This document shows positions 46,355 through 60,330 of a stretch of DNA of 64,000 nt, in pieces (the first letter of the stretch is position 1; each line of letters starts with the position of its first letter). Where the stretch lies: positions 2,601,658 through 2,665,657 of the forward strand of contig VYZI01000040.1 in the NCBI GenBank assembly GCA_013397695.1. The letters run 5' to 3'. The notes beneath the pieces are model-generated. The model had not been told where the DNA came from. It searched no databases and saw only the letters and a program-made list of their open reading frames with translations. The DNA comes from Centropus unirufus (taxonomy: Eukaryota > Chordata > Aves > Cuculiformes > Centropidae). The translations under genes and the position numbers were made by a program.

Positions 46355-49300
46355 TCTCCTATGTCCATTTGAGGAGGGGTAGTGATAAAGTTGCTGTAGC
46401 GGCCACCTGGGATTCAGCCAGGGTCAACCCACTACAAGCTATAATGAGGTCTGCAGTGGAAAATCTTCTACTGAACACGTATTTTGGGATATCCATTGCA
46501 ACACCCTAAATAAAATTTTACCATTCAAGTTTTATTCCTCAGGGCTTTCTTTCATGTCATGGAATCTTCAGTATTTATTTATATAAAGAAGACAGAAACA
46601 GAATTGATTTTTTCCCCCAATGTGCATTACTCTGTGTCATTTACTTCGACAGTCCAGCATTGTGAAGAATGATACACTTGAAATATTAAACATTTTGCTA
46701 GATGCCTGGTCTTGCAGTCCCTCTCTGGGCTGAACTAATTCACTTTGATGTCCATGTGATTTTTGCACACAAAATAATTACATGATGATTTGTTATACCA
46801 ATAACAGAAAAACTACACCGAGATAATTGACCTTGACTTCTCATGCATGCACATCTCTTTGTCTTACCCTGTATAACATCTAAGATGGTTAAATCTGTTC
46901 CCTTGCAATAACAGCAAGAATACTGATACTTGGGTAGATGCTGGAAGCAAAGCAATTGTAACACCAAAAGTGAGCTGTGAGTCCGTTGATAGCATACAAC
47001 CTATGATAGAAAGGCATGCTTGTCTTATTAATTCCTTATATTTGGAACATGTTTATAATATTCTAGCAGAGGCAATCCTTGTAGAGAAATATAAGTGGGA
47101 ATCAGTTGGGCTAATAAATGACAGACCAAAATGATTTTTAATTAGATTAGAAAAACACCCAGAGAAGTCATAGTGCAGGAGAGGAAAATGATGAATAAAC
47201 ACACATCATCTCAGCTATTCTTTTTCATAATATTAGCTTGATAATAGAAGCTGAGTAGCTCTTAGCATCTGCATAGTGGGCAGCTTCTTTTGCACAAGTG
47301 TGAATTTAACAATCCCAAGGTCTGAGGTTGGCCCATTGTGAACTGCAGCATCAGTAAGTCGTAATGCAAATTCAAATCCTGAGTTATGTTGGGAGAGTCA
47401 AATTGTTCTGGAAGAAAAAAAGTCGATGCTGAAAAATGAAGAAGAGTTAAAAAATGAAAGGTGATTATTATTTTTTTTTTTTACTAGTATCATGGAAAGG
47501 TTGCAAAGTCCACTCCTGCTCATAATGACATTGCAAAGTGGTATAGGAAACGTGTGCTGGCTTCTGCTGTCAATCACTGTTTAGAAATGTCACCAATAAT
47601 TTGTACTCTGGAAGTGCTCAATGTGTGGACCCCTGGCTCTAATTGGATCCACTGATTTCAGCTAAATCTCATCCTGTCAGCAGCTCAGCAGTAGGTAGGA
47701 TATTGAAGCTCTAATGAATCCAGTAATAACTTTAAATTGCCAACCTGGATTACTTAAAGTTTTTTGCTGGTGAAAATAGTTATACTTTGCTAGGGAAAAA
47801 ATATCTTGAATTAGGTCTTAAATAACTATGCTAAATTACTCACCAATTACTGACTAATGGGACATATGCATTTTATATGTGTTTGTGTGTATCGGTACGA
47901 TTCTTTTAGCAAAAGAAAAGAAAATAAGGAGAGAATGATGTCCAGCTAAACTGGATTAGAGTAATATGATTCCATACTTTGGTCTAGAAAGCATAGAAGT
48001 GGAAAAAACCTTTTTCTTTTTTTTTCCTGAGAAATAGGAAAGAGGAAGCCAGAAATGTGTGCAGCAACCTCCTCTATCGTTACAGTAGCTGCTTTTGTGA
48101 GGTAAGCGTAGTGCTGCTGTTTTAACTCCTGGGCTCCTACCCTGGCTGTCTAAGGACATAAGACATACACAACAGTACTATTCATCCGTCCCTCTGTTAC
48201 CTCAAGTCTTCTAGGAATTATAATAGCTATGATGAAAATTTAGCAACTTTGACAAAGAACTAAATGTCTCACAGATATCAAATGTATATAAATTTTATGT
48301 TTGCCCATGTGGAAAGATCCTATTCAGGAGAGTTCAGCTCCCGCTGTCCCAGACAGCTTGCTCACAGCTGTGCCTTGGTAGCCACAAAGCCAATCTACCT
48401 GCCACGGGGATGGTGACGGTGAGTAAGTATGAAGCTCTCCACTACCAAACCCTCCATCCTTGCTTAGTGGCAAGGTCTGGCAAAGGCCTCAGGTGAAAAT
48501 GGTGTGTATCTCGCGCTGCTGTAGTTGGCACAACAAAGACAAATCTCTGCTTTGTGAGTCAGGAATGGAGCAGAGTCATAGGCAGCAGAGAGGATGAGGA
48601 AATCTTCTGGAGGGACTATGGAGCTCAGTGAGTAATGGGCCATGCAAGGCAGCTGCAGCTAATGTGAGCACGTGGTATGAAAGTATTGAGAGATAGTACA
48701 CTAGTGATTTTGGTCTGGCACATATGGGGAAGATTTAGGGTGACACTGGAGAACATTGGATACAAATCCAAAGCCAACAAGCCTTCACAACTTCTGCAAC
48801 ACTTGGAACAGTTGGGTTAAGTTTGGCTTTTTTTATATCTGACTCATTTCTTCCTTGATGTGTCTGTGCTGAAATGACACCGCTTTAATATATAAGGCAG
48901 CAGGAGCTATCACTCAGATAGTAGTATGAATACTTGGAAGAACACCTGAAACTATGTTCTTATGAATCTTTCTCTAGGCTAGAGTAAAAATCATTTTTCA
49001 CAAATATGATGCATCTTTTTATTATCCAACTACATAAGTGCATATTGTGTATCATAAAGCTGCACAAATTCTGTATAATCTATAAGCACAATATCATTAT
49101 GGCTTCCACATCCTAGGAGCTGAACATACATGACTTCTGACACACATAAAAAAAGAAAAATTAGACTAACTCTGTAGCTGGGGAATCAAGAGTGGGAGGG
49201 GAGAGGTAATGGAGTGATTATAGAACATATATTAACCTGACACAGTGATACAAGTTTCAACTCGATTGCTTCGCTCAGCATGAAAGGATGCATGTTCAAA

Positions 49301-50331
49301 TATGTTTTCTTACCCTCAGTCAGAAAATGTCAGTGTGCAAGAGTGAACAGTGAGTTAACTCAGTGCTTCAGTTGTACTGCTAATAGCATGTTAAAACATT
49401 GGAAGTTCAGGTAGAACCTTTCAGTTGTTGCTTCATGCCAAGTAGATGAATAATGATCAGATTCCACATTCCCTTATGTCACAATTTAGCCCGATTTTAT
49501 TGTGACTCCATTCAGACTTTCAATTCCTTCAGCTTATTTTGTTCTCAGTTCCGTTTGATTTACCCACATCCTCCTAATGCTGAAGTATCCAAAAGAGAGG
49601 AGAGGAAAATGATTGCAGAAGCAAGATAAACTTGGAATGTAGGAAGCTGTGGTTGAATTATTTTATGTGTAAGCTGGGTTGGAAACTGCAAGCACAGTAC
49701 AGAAAAAATACATTCAGATTTTGGCTTGCAAGAAAAGGAGGAAACTCATATGAAAAATGACCACAAAAGGAAATGGGTATCTGAAGAATAGGAGAACGTA
49801 AGCCTACCACCTGCCTCCTTTGGAACAAAGTAGCTGGTGTATGCATATTTTGCTTGGATTTATTTCAATCCAGCCTTCTAAACTTCTGCTTTCCTTAATC
49901 TTAGCTCCTTTCATGGTGGGCTGTCCCTAAAGATCTGTTATTATTTTACTTCAGGTAAGTTATTGTATACTGTGGCATCAGCCAGAGCTGCATTCCTGTG
50001 AGCAAATATTGCATAAATTATGAAGAAGGGAAAGGAGAAGGAGAAAAAAAATCCATTAGCAACACTTAGATTGTAAGTGTCTGGTAACTGTTTTAATAAC
50101 CGTACATTTGTCTTAAGGATCAAAGACTCCAAAGACAAGTATGCGGATTTGGAGCTTGTTTTCATTGCTTCGTATATCTGTAGATAGAGAAACAAAAATA
50201 AACATAGATTGTACCAAATGGAATGAGTGACTGGAAAGCCAAACTCCTTCCCCCCTTTGAAATTTTTTTATCCAGCTAGCAAAGTTTTGCTACAGATAGG
50301 ATATTATTGTAAAGAAGTGACATTAATTAGT

Positions 50332-50368
50332 TAATATTTGTAATGTAATTGTAATATTTGTAATGTAA
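50332..50368. repeat. 17-bp direct repeat, 20-bp period
   Basis: TAATATTTGTAATGTAA is present at 50332-50348 and 50352-50368 without mismatch. ATTAGTTAAT also flanks the pair on both sides (about 50325 and 50379). A local slippage or small insertion-duplication event is likely. Confidence 0.8.
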
Positions 50369-53300
50369 ACATTGATAAATTAGTTAATGGGCTGGATTCC
50401 TTCACTGCAGAAGACTGTTGGAAGGGACATTCCTTGGATGAAAGGAGAGACTGCAGCATAAGGTGCCTGCAGCTTCCCTTGTGCCTTTGCTGGAGATACA
50501 GAGGGCAGCTAACAGGACATCAGGGCTGGCTGGGGGAAGAACAAACAAGGACTTATCTGGTCCCATGCTCTATTGCTGCTGTCAGTCTTCCCATTGACTT
50601 ATCCTGGTAATTCCAGGAAAGCAGGAAGCAAAAGTGAACAGAAAGCTTCTTCAAGGTGCGGACAAGATTTATGCATGAAGCCTCTCACTGAGGGTGTGTC
50701 AGGATATGGAAAGAGTGACAAATATGTCAAAAATTGGATATTGTGAATCTATGACGAAGTTCTTCAAATAAGAGAGGTCTGAACACAAAATGCTTCCTCA
50801 GCAATGGCTGAGGCCATGGCTGGGCACCTTGTTAGCCAGGGAAGCCAGGCAGGGAGGTAAGGCTAAAGGAAAGGTTCTATTACAGCCATGGCAGAAAACG
50901 AAACCAGCAGGTAGGACTTTGCGAATGACAGCTCCTGTACCTGTAGTCTGTATGACTGTAGTTGGGGACCATAAAAATGTCTGAGTTGAATTCTTCTGCT
51001 GTTCCATTTTAGGAAAAAATGTTCTTTTGTTTGTATCTCATCCAAAGTACAAGTGCAAAAACAAAAAAAGCTAGGCCAGCACTGCAGTAGAGGAATATTT
51101 GGGAAATATTAACTACAACATTCATTACTAATTTTTCTAGGGTCAAATTTTCAGCATTGAGTTCCCTTCTTGCAGATAAAACATCATGACTGTAAATAAT
51201 TACAAACACATTTTTCATATAAGCAGTCATGGTGTTTTCATTCAAGTTTCAGAAGCTAAGTAGTAATATTTACCACTGCAAATTAAAGGTCAAAGCTAGA
51301 AGTACCTCTACTAGACATTCAGGTCTATATCATTTTTGCTGAAAGTCAAAGTCTAGGACATTTGATTGTCCTAGAGTGGTAAAATAGTGACAAAAATTCT
51401 CACTATTTTCAAAGCAACAATGGCACTAAAGAGCCTGTAGATTATTTTCTAACTAAAACTAGCAATTATTTGAACAGAAAGATGTAAGTAGGACAAAAAT
51501 GAGAACATTTTCATGAAGAGATATTTTCTCCAAATACTTTTTTTTCAAGTTTTTTTCCAAGCCTATCTTAAAAGATTTCTAGTAACTTTACTTCCTTTCA
51601 AGCTTATTCCCAGGGACTCATCTGTTCTTTGACAATGATTAATTCAAGACTTCTCAGTGCCCCTCATACACAGAGGAGCAACAACTGCCCTGTCTCTCCT
51701 ATATATACATCTTTCTTACTGAGGCATGTTTGTCTACTTCCTTTATGTACATCCTATGCCACCATGGCATCATTTGTGCCTGACAGCAAATACAAAAGCA
51801 TGGCAGTAACAATTGTTTTGAATGGCTGATTGCTCAGTAAAGCTATCTGTAACCGGGGATGATGTAATAACTTTTCACTGCCAGTTCAGAGTCCCTGACA
51901 AAGGTTGGCACCTTCTGCAGGTGAAATGGCTAAGTTCACTACACCGAGCGCAGAAACATGCGCCTTTTCTCTCCACATAAATTTTGCAATGTGGGTTACA
52001 TTTCTCCTACATGTTATGCCCTAAAGCTGAAGATGTAGCTCTCCTGCCATTCAGATTGTTTCAAAGCCCTGAGTTGCTTCCCCATGACAGCTGGCCAGGG
52101 GGTGAAAACTGTGCTGCAGAAAGGGCTAAGCTGCTCTTGCTCTCCCTCCTTGCCTTGCTTTGACTAGGACTTTTCTCTGCCTTCCTGCCAGTTGCTTTTA
52201 CCCAGGGACAGCGAGCAGCTCTTTGCCTCTGCAGCACTCACCTACTACTTCTCGAGTTCATGAATGATTACTCGAGCCCTAGAAAAAAAACCAAATTAGC
52301 AGCTGAGTTTCAATTCAAGAGTTCGCAGGTAGCTGGCAATTAGCAATAACCTGCCTACTCCTGCCTGTGTAAAGACAATGAGAACTAGCACTCCTTCCTT
52401 CTGCTGGATTATGATTGCTAAGAAAGGCTGGCTAAAAAGTGTCTGAGCTATTCCCTCCCTCTCCTTCACCCAGCTGGTTCTATAATCATCGGCCTTTTCA
52501 ATAAAACAGCGGTTAGCTGAACAACATTGGTTGAAAAATGCCAGTCGCTTCCACAACCATACGGTAACCACATTCACTGGGTGGCTGTGAAGGGCTGTGA
52601 TGTTGCCACACATCTGCAATTTTTCTGTTGAAATATGAACAAGCCCAGCTACAAATTTAGCTTAGGCCATAAGCAGGTTTGAGCATTTCCTCTGTCTCAG
52701 GTCATATTGTGAAGTAGGAAAACACAGATGTATTCCTGCTTGTAAGCAGTGCTGGGAATCGCTGCAGAGAGATGAGATTGATCTAAGGAAAGATTCTGCT
52801 ATCCCAGGTATAGGTGGAACCATCACAGCGCCTGTCCACTTTACTGTCTAAGCTTGAGTGATATGCAGTATAGTGTATACAGAAAGAAAAACAATGCATA
52901 AAATGAGGCCTGAAGGGAAAGGTCTTCTCCACCTCACTTTCTCCTGGACACTTATTCCTGTTCCTTGTCTCTTGTCGACACTAGCTCCTGTGTGCTGGCA
53001 AGGTAAGCTGGATCAACTCACTGAGCTCAGTGATAAAAAACCTTGTGAAAAATCAGTTTTTGGGATAGTTACATGCTCCTGTGGATGGGTGCACAGGACA
53101 GGGCAGGAATACCTGGGACCTATACTCTGCACCAGGACTATACTCTGGCCTCTCACACTGGACGTATGAAGCTGGTGATTAGACATGAGAAGCGCGTGCT
53201 GTGCTGAGAGACGTAGTATTTTTCAGGTCACCTTCTGTGTTCATTTATCACTGTTATCACATAGCTGACACATTTCAGAAGAGGTCTTCCTCAGAAGAGA

Positions 53301-53922
53301 ATATTTATCCTTATGTGGGCATTCAAAGCTAGTGTAATTAGTAAACAAAATCATTACTTCATTTGAACAGAAGTAATAGGCTGAGCATAGCACTGGGTTC
53401 TTTACAATTGACCTGTTTTGCAGTAGAAAATTATATCGTTATGGTTAAACCATTCACACTGCTTGTCACTAGGGGAAGGAAAATGCTTGCCGGCTCCTCA
53501 GCCAGAGCAAAACACTTAAGGTTTTGGCAAAGACAGCCTATAACTGGAATCACATAGATATGCAGAGATTCTCACGCTGATCTGTGCAGTATACATGGTT
53601 TGAGAGGTTTCATGGAAAAAAGTTTCAAAATTCTTTCTGGTTAAACATAACTAACGATGAGGTAATGGTGGCTCAGAAACATTTTGTAGTTAGGGTTGCA
53701 CTCTAGAGACTGTGGTTAGCTTCCCAGGCTCTGCAATTGGGCCAAGAAAAGTAATTACAGTGATTAATAATCATGTTTGATCTGCCAGTCACAGAGTCCA
53801 TTTCTCTGAACTGGTTGGGCTGGGGGAGGGATTGGTAAATGTAGGAAGGAAATTAGAGCAACATAGTACAGTTCTAGCAATGTATAATCCAAACACTGCT
53901 GGAGCCAGCCTACCCTGGCATC

Positions 53923-54165
53923 AGCTATTTTTGTACAGCTGTATACTACAGCCATGGTTTTGTGTCGTACAGCAGGAGTTAATCTCTGTATGTGTATGTC
54001 GCTACCAAGGATGTATGCAGTGCAGTATGGGATAATTCATGTATTGTATACTACAGCTGTGGTATTGTGCTGTTCAGAAGAAGCTGCTTCATGTAACTAA
54101 ACAGCACACAGATGATGCTGGGCTTTGTACACAAGCTATTTTGTACGTTTGGACACTACAGCAAA
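53923..54165. repeat. decayed tandem repeat, 105-bp period
   Basis: The word ACTACAGC recurs with its CTACA ending at 53950, 54055 and 54160, exactly 105 bp apart each time. Around it, TGTATACTACAGC (53940, 54045) and AGCTATTTTTGTAC (53923, with AGCTATTTTGTAC at 54134) are shared. After the word, units 1 and 2 stay alignable for about 25 bases (GGTTTTGTGTCGTACAGCAG against GGTATTGTGCTGTTCAGAAG). Two and a bit to three degenerate copies are present. It looks like an old minisatellite or internally repeated element of unknown family. Confidence 0.6.
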
Positions 54166-57100
54166 GAAACATTTTGAATTTCTGAAGATGAGTAGCTATG
54201 AGCAACTCAACTTTCTGGTGAGGATTTACTAGGAATGCAGCAGTAGCCAGTGATGTGTAACAGGGCTTCAAAGGGAATTTTGGCTGCAGCGATAATCATA
54301 AAACCTTAATAACATCCCATTGTGTGCCTCCTACCCTTGCCTTTGCATGTGACTGTAGGGTAGGTGAGGTAGGCAGGAGGAAGCAGTGATGCCTCTGGGA
54401 TCTGTTGTGGTAGAGCCAGAGCGAAAAAAGGCAAAACACAATCCCTTGGCAAAGTTGGGTTTCCAGATTACAGGAGTCCTTGGTGGCACCACAGTGAAGA
54501 GGAGTTGCCATGGAAACCATTGCAAAAGATTAAGCATATCAAGGAAACCTGATTGTGAGAGAATGGGTGGAAGTAAGCGAATTAAACTAATGTAGAAATG
54601 ATATTTTTGTTTCATTCCACAATTCATGGTAGAAACCTTTGCATTCACAAACGTCCAATTAAGATAGAAGTTACTGTGAAATCTGCAAGCCCAATTTCAG
54701 AGGATTATGATTGCTCTATAATTAAAGGAAAAAAAAATTGTGTTTTACTATCCTAAATTAAAATCCAGTGGTGCAGACTTTGTTATTCTGCACTTTCCCA
54801 CTGTAGAATCTGCCGAGATTTTTTTTTTTAACATTTTGAGGCAGACAGGCCACAATGACCCCCTGGGATGTACTCACAGGTGCAGTGGCTTCCAGCCATG
54901 GAGTGGCCAAATGAATTTCAGATATTTTTGAGAGGAAAGGAACACTTAACTCCTCATTCCCTTTTGTCACATGCTGGCCAGACTCCTGGACTAGCTTAGC
55001 TGTGCTCATTTGCAAGTTATGAGAACAGAATGGCAAAGGTCAGCAGTTTATTCGGCCAGTGCTGGGCACTGCCTATGCCAGCCCTTGGCATGGAACAAAG
55101 CAGACTTCAGGCTGATTTATAGTGTTGAGAAATAACCAACACAGCTGGCTTAGGCAACTGAGAAGAAGGTGACCATGGAGGTCATGACCACTCCTCCCAT
55201 TCCTGGTAATGCCCCAGCAGCAACCAGGGCCTTGGCATCTGGGCTCTACAAAAGGGACTAAAGCCAAGTAGCCCATTAAATCTTTTATGCAGTGTCAGAA
55301 CAATACAGAGCAACACGGATGGACTGGAGAATCCAACGCACTGACTCCTGTTCTTGCACCAGCACGTCCATGTGCTACTGTCAGCAAGGGATTTATTTCC
55401 AAAAGTGAATTTGAAATTGGTTTCACTGGTTTCAACCTGATATTATGGGAATATTTTTAGGAAAAGGGTAGATTATGCCTCAGTAGTGCAAGCACTAAAC
55501 CTTCTGTCAGGAAAAAGCAATGAAGTGTTTTGCAATAACATAAGACAACTAAAGACTGACAGAGTAAGTGTGTGCAAAAGTTCTTTCTTGATTTGGAATA
55601 CATGCCTTGGGTAGACCATGTCATTAGGGCTACCTTGCTCAGCTCAGAGTCTTTGAAATAGTGACACTGGAACTTCCAAAGAACACAACTCCTCCATCTC
55701 CTCGTTGGACTGAGTTGTATCTATGTATCTGTATAGTTGGCCAAAGCCAGCAACTGAAGTTTTCTCCTATAGCTCTTCATTCAGTTTAAGCACCCATCGT
55801 TTGACTGGTTATAGCCTGAAAGAGAGCTACTTTTAAATTAAGATGCCTGGAGACATAGCAGAACCATTAAGTTGTCTTGCCATCAGTCAGGAAATATAGG
55901 GCTGCACTTTTTTGTGCTGAATCTATATGATGACCAATGTCTGCCTTTTACATTTGCTTAAGACATTGCCTGAGGTAACAAAAACTCACACCAGAGAAGA
56001 CTAACACAGTCCTTCCTGATTATTTTTTATTACTGAACGCCAAAACTTTCACCTAGTGTCCTACACTGCACTAATCCCTGTGTCTTCACCAAAAAAAAAT
56101 GGTATCAGTGCCACACCAGAAAGTGGCAGGTGATTAAATGTCATGAGCATGGCCCAGAATGACAAAAGAGTGTTGGTTGTTCCACATCGGGTCCAGCAGT
56201 TCATCTGTTGAAGATGGCTTTGACAATGCATCTGGCTTCTTTTCATTTACAACTGTCACATAAAACTGTGACACTGGCTAATATTTGTCTTGATTTTGCA
56301 AGATCCCAGGCCTGATTGCTGCATGGTGCTTTACCTAAGATACCTCTGACAGTCCGTGGGAAACTTGAGTTGATGCAGGTGATATTTTTAGATGCTGCGA
56401 GTAGAAGTGCCCTGATACTGGGGTAATGAGCGTAGAATAAAACCCCAGAAAAAGAAAAATACTACTCCAGCAAACACTAACAGCTGTACTGCTTTCCTGT
56501 TTGCGTCTGGCCTCAAAGTTAAGCTGCTGATACAGCTCTCTAAAGTCCTGCATGGCTGGAGTCCTACTCTGCTGTGGCTGCCTCAGACTGGTGGTATCAA
56601 TTTTGCAGTAATATTAAAAGCCAGCTGAGAAATCTGTGCTTGTATCTCTTTGCTGGGGGCAGCCAAGCACAGTGGAGATCTCATGGTCTCATCTTCTGTG
56701 TTCAACAAGACAAACAAGATGCTTTCTGAGTCTGGCATCCGATTCAACTTTCCTTTCAGGCTTTGTCAGAAGGGGTTTGGCATTTAGTCTGTTGTCTTGG
56801 TGGGTTTATATGCTGGCACTGAGCACTAACATGATATGTAGTGTTTGTCACTACGACACATGGATTCTGAGTCTTGTACAGATCAGGAAATAAATAGAGT
56901 ACAATGGAATGAATCCATAACAGTGTGTTTCTTTTTCATTCTAGCCGACAAGGGAAATGTATGGAAAAGAAGAGAAAACACTTTCGGCTCTTGTAATTAT
57001 TTAAGGTTATATCTCAATGCGAATCTCTGTGAAGAATATGCACTGCTGTAGTTTTTTCTTTATTCTGCCTTTTCCCACACTGTTGTGCTGTACACTTTAT

Positions 57101-60100
57101 TATTGCTGTCACAATCTGTTCTCTGTCCAATATGATTGCTATCCCCAAAGGTTTATTCTACATAGCAAACATCCTGTAATAGTGATCTACTCTAATAACA
57201 GGAAATTTATTTTTAAACTGCATAATGCCTGCTCCATATTAATCTGTTTCTTTTCCAAAAAAAGGGGTTTTGACATGAAAATCTACTAATACTGACCAAT
57301 GCCTGATTGTTTTCCACAAAACCTCATATCTTCTGAAGTTCAGCATCCATTAATTGGAGATAAAAACTAGGTCTTATTTTCTTTCCTCTTCTGGTCAATA
57401 AATGCTAAATAATGAATATCAGCAAACAATATCAAATCAGTCAAACATCAATGGTCACTTCTTATTAGTCATAGTGTTGTTGGAAGCAGCTTTAACCTCC
57501 GTATTTCAACTGGTAGCTGCAGAGAGAAGTTAACTGTTAATGTGCAGAGATCATGGTCTAAAATAGCTTGTGCCACTTGCCATTCTAACATTCCAGAACA
57601 GTTTGATTTTTTTTTCTAACTGCCTCTGTCCTCTTTTTTACCCAGCCTTTCCTTTATTTACAGCACTTTGGAGTCAATGACACTGTTACCCAGTGGATGA
57701 TAAGACATCAGTGTTGATTTTTCTGTCTGTAAGTGATTTTCTTGGGTGGCAAGGAGACCCATCATGTCAGATGCTTCTTCAATGGGCCCAGGAAGTTTGC
57801 ATTTGCTACAGTTGCTAGAGTATATAATGAATAAGTGTAAGGCTTTTGGGTTTGCTAACACAAAGATCTAATACCTCTGAGAACAAATTTTAATACCCTT
57901 AAGCCTGAAGGGTCACATTATCAAATCTCTATTTTATGAAAGTATGTTCAATTTTATTTTTTTTCTACTCCCTTTACACATCGTTCTTCCAGATCCACTT
58001 TATATTCTATATTGGCTGCCTCAAGGATATCCCATGCATCACTATCTTAATGAGGTTGAGTTCTGTATCTACAACCAGGCTATCTTCTCCCAGATAAATC
58101 ACCAGGCCTGCTTCTGTCAATACATCTAAAGTAATGCACAGATGAGAACACCAGCTGATTTCTGCTAGGCTGTCTCTCTTTCCTCTGTATCACAGCACTC
58201 TGTACTGCATAACTAGCCTCTATTTCTTCTCCCACCTCTATTCTGACGCTGATCACCTTTGTGCTTCCTGGCTTTCCCTTTTAGATCTCTGGTGGGGCCT
58301 CATGGGCTCAGAATTGTTTGTAGGCAAGAAAACTTGCTATGTGTGTTAGGACCTCTGAGAATTCAAATGAAAAAAATAAAAAAAATTCAGCAAAACTTCA
58401 GCATAGGTTTCCTTCCTAGCTTGGCTGAACCATTCTATGGCTAGAAAGCTCACAAAGTTGTCACTGATTCTGACAGGAAGGATGTGCTTAACGCTTCATA
58501 TTGGTGCTTTCCCATGTTAGAATCTGACTTGGACAAGATTTAATAAAAAGCTTGGCTAGTCATGACTTAATACTAGAACAGAGAGTATAGTGAAAAGCCA
58601 TTAAGTTTTGTATCTGGTGCCAAAATATCCTGAGAATAAGCATATTACCAGTTCTATTTGCTAAAATGTCCACTCTCTGATGGCCCGCTGTACTTTTAAA
58701 GTATTTTGAGTCATTAAAATAAAACAGTTACAAGATGTATGGCTATTTGTGCTTCCAAACCCCTAGATGGATAGTGACTATAGTGACTTTATTTGATTTG
58801 TGCCTAATTAAACATCTACATAGATGACAAATTTATATTCCAATTCATTTTTTTTTTAATGCTAGTTGCATTTATGTAATCCCAGTCGGGGGAGGGAATA
58901 TGGCTGAATCTGCCCTGCCTGTGTGATTATGACCTACAACCTCTCCCTCCATGCTGTCACAGTGAAAACTGGAAACCAGTGCATCAAATCCTTAGCACTT
59001 CCATAGCACAAGTGATATTGTTGGGCAAACTGGTCTTTACATAAACTTTCTCTTTTCCTTCCCTCTGACTAGGCAGGATTTAAAATGTATTAAAAGCAAA
59101 AAACCCTCAAAACCAAAGCAACCAAAAAAATCCCCTCAGGCTGTTCCCTGAAAGTCTGGCTAATATCTTTATTGTAAAGCACTTTCTTGTTTTACTTCTG
59201 TTTCATATTTCAACATTTCTACTTCATGGAATAAAAATAAGATATATAAACATATCAGAACACAGTTTTTTTATCCATGTCAACATAAACAATTGTTCAT
59301 CCAAAAGAACATCTGTATAACTGAAGACCGTCCAAAAAAAAACCAAACGTGAATCAAATGCAAAATTTAACAAACTTCTGTAATCAGCTAAGTATTATTC
59401 AACTCCTACCATGTAGACTGCTGTAGTAATGTCCTATTCTACTTCGTTAGAATTATTTTCCAGATTATTTTTCAGATAAGCAAACCCTCTCTGATATTTT
59501 TAGAAAATTATACTACTTTAACACACTTTTGTAATGAAAGAGCAACTGGCTGACTTCTAGCAAAAGGCTTCTCTGGCTGGAATCATTACAAAGTTTATGT
59601 GAAAGTAGAAATTCCACCTGTTACGTTCACCAGTTTACACCCTTTTTAATTAACTTGCCAATTTTCCTTTCAGATCTGGTTCCAGCATTCAAAATCTTTA
59701 CAAAGACAGCTGAATACTGGGGTCAGACACAGGGAGTTGGAGCTTCCCACTTTCTGGCCTAAGAGTGATTTTGCATTTTTATAATGAACAAGCCCAAGCT
59801 TGCAAGAAGTAATTTATGAACTTGGATAGGAGGTTGTACTTGAAGAGAAAACAGTTGGTGTGATTATGGATAATAATGAAGCAGGTGGCAAGATGTTCTT
59901 GTGTTTCCATTGAAAACATGTAATAAATAAATAGAAAAACAAAACCTGAGAGAGAGCTCTACTTGGCAGATATACTGTCAAAACTGTTCTGAACTTTATT
60001 TGGTACATCAGCACCTTTGCCTAGGCCCAAGTCTGGAGTATATTTTGCTAAAAAAGATGGCCTAGTCTTAAAAGTAACTACACTCATAACTTTCTTGCAA

Positions 60101-60257
60101 TCCCTAGTTGGGCCATTAAAAAAAATTAGAGAAATACATCTGAGAAAGAACTACAGATTCCAAAGAAAAATAACATATTGTAAGAAGACCATCCATAACG
60201 AGGTGGAGGAAATGAAGGCAACAGTACCAAAGCAGGACCACAGAGGAGTCTGGATTT

Positions 60258-60330
60258 AAAGGGAGCTCTGGAGGTCATCTGGCCCACCTTCCCTCTCAAA
60301 GCTTATACCAGAGAGCTCTCAGCTACAGAT
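60258..60330 (-). mobile_element. CR1 LINE 3' fragment
   Basis: Read on the plus strand, GGGAGCTCTGGAGGTCATCT followed by GGCCCACCTTCCCTCTCAAAGC matches the reverse complement of the CR1 3' UTR (family form: ...ACCTCTGGAGGTCATCT then AGTCCAACCCC and CTGCTCAAAGCAGG). The copy is short and diverged, and no terminal 8-bp repeat remains. Confidence 0.55.

Larger units (their letters stand above)
45343..46436 (+). mobile_element. endogenous retrovirus LTR, probable solo LTR
   Basis: About 1.1 kb of GC-richer, CpG-containing sequence with sharp edges in AT-rich DNA. It matches my memory of an LTR common in non-galliform birds: CAGAGCTGCTGCTGG near the left end, a promoter-like CCAAT plus TATTTAAG block, degenerate internal repeats around CCCATGCTGGAGCA, GAGTGTGAGGAGTCCTC at about 45991, AATAAA at 46192-46197, and the right end CAGCCAGGGTCAACCCACTACA. 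The termini fit TG...CA. No gag, pol or env sequence adjoins it, so it is most likely a solo LTR left by recombination. Plus orientation is chosen from the CCAAT/TATA and poly(A) signal order; the opposite reading, starting TGTAGTGGG, is not excluded. The left edge is uncertain by about 20 bp and no clear target-site duplication was found. The 146-codon frame at 45468-45908 lies wholly in the LTR and is not taken as a gene. Confidence 0.8.
46437..60257. other. AT-rich unique noncoding DNA
   Basis: Almost 14 kb with no supportable exon and no clear transposon. Open frames stay at or below about 107 codons. Noted contents are T12 at 47471-47482, a 17-bp direct repeat at 50332-50368, a decayed 105-bp tandem repeat at 53923-54165, isolated donor-like GTAAGY sites at 48102, 49954 and about 53002 that lack a matching exon, GC-richer patches at 50400-50600, 52130-52260 and 55050-55270, and an A-rich tract at 59093-59135. 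Confidence 0.5.

Noticed and set aside
49940..49962. Perfect CAG/GTAAGT splice donor
   Set aside because: The same bases also read as an acceptor (TTTTACTTCAG) and no open frame or exon is supported on the plus strand; expected occasionally by chance.
52130..52280. Possible second CpG-type promoter
   Set aside because: GC-richer, but with only a few CpG, so it does not resemble a CpG island.
52858..53169. Frame with an internal AAG/GTAAGC donor at about 53002
   Set aside because: No convincing upstream acceptor gives an exon of sensible length and the peptide is not recognisable.
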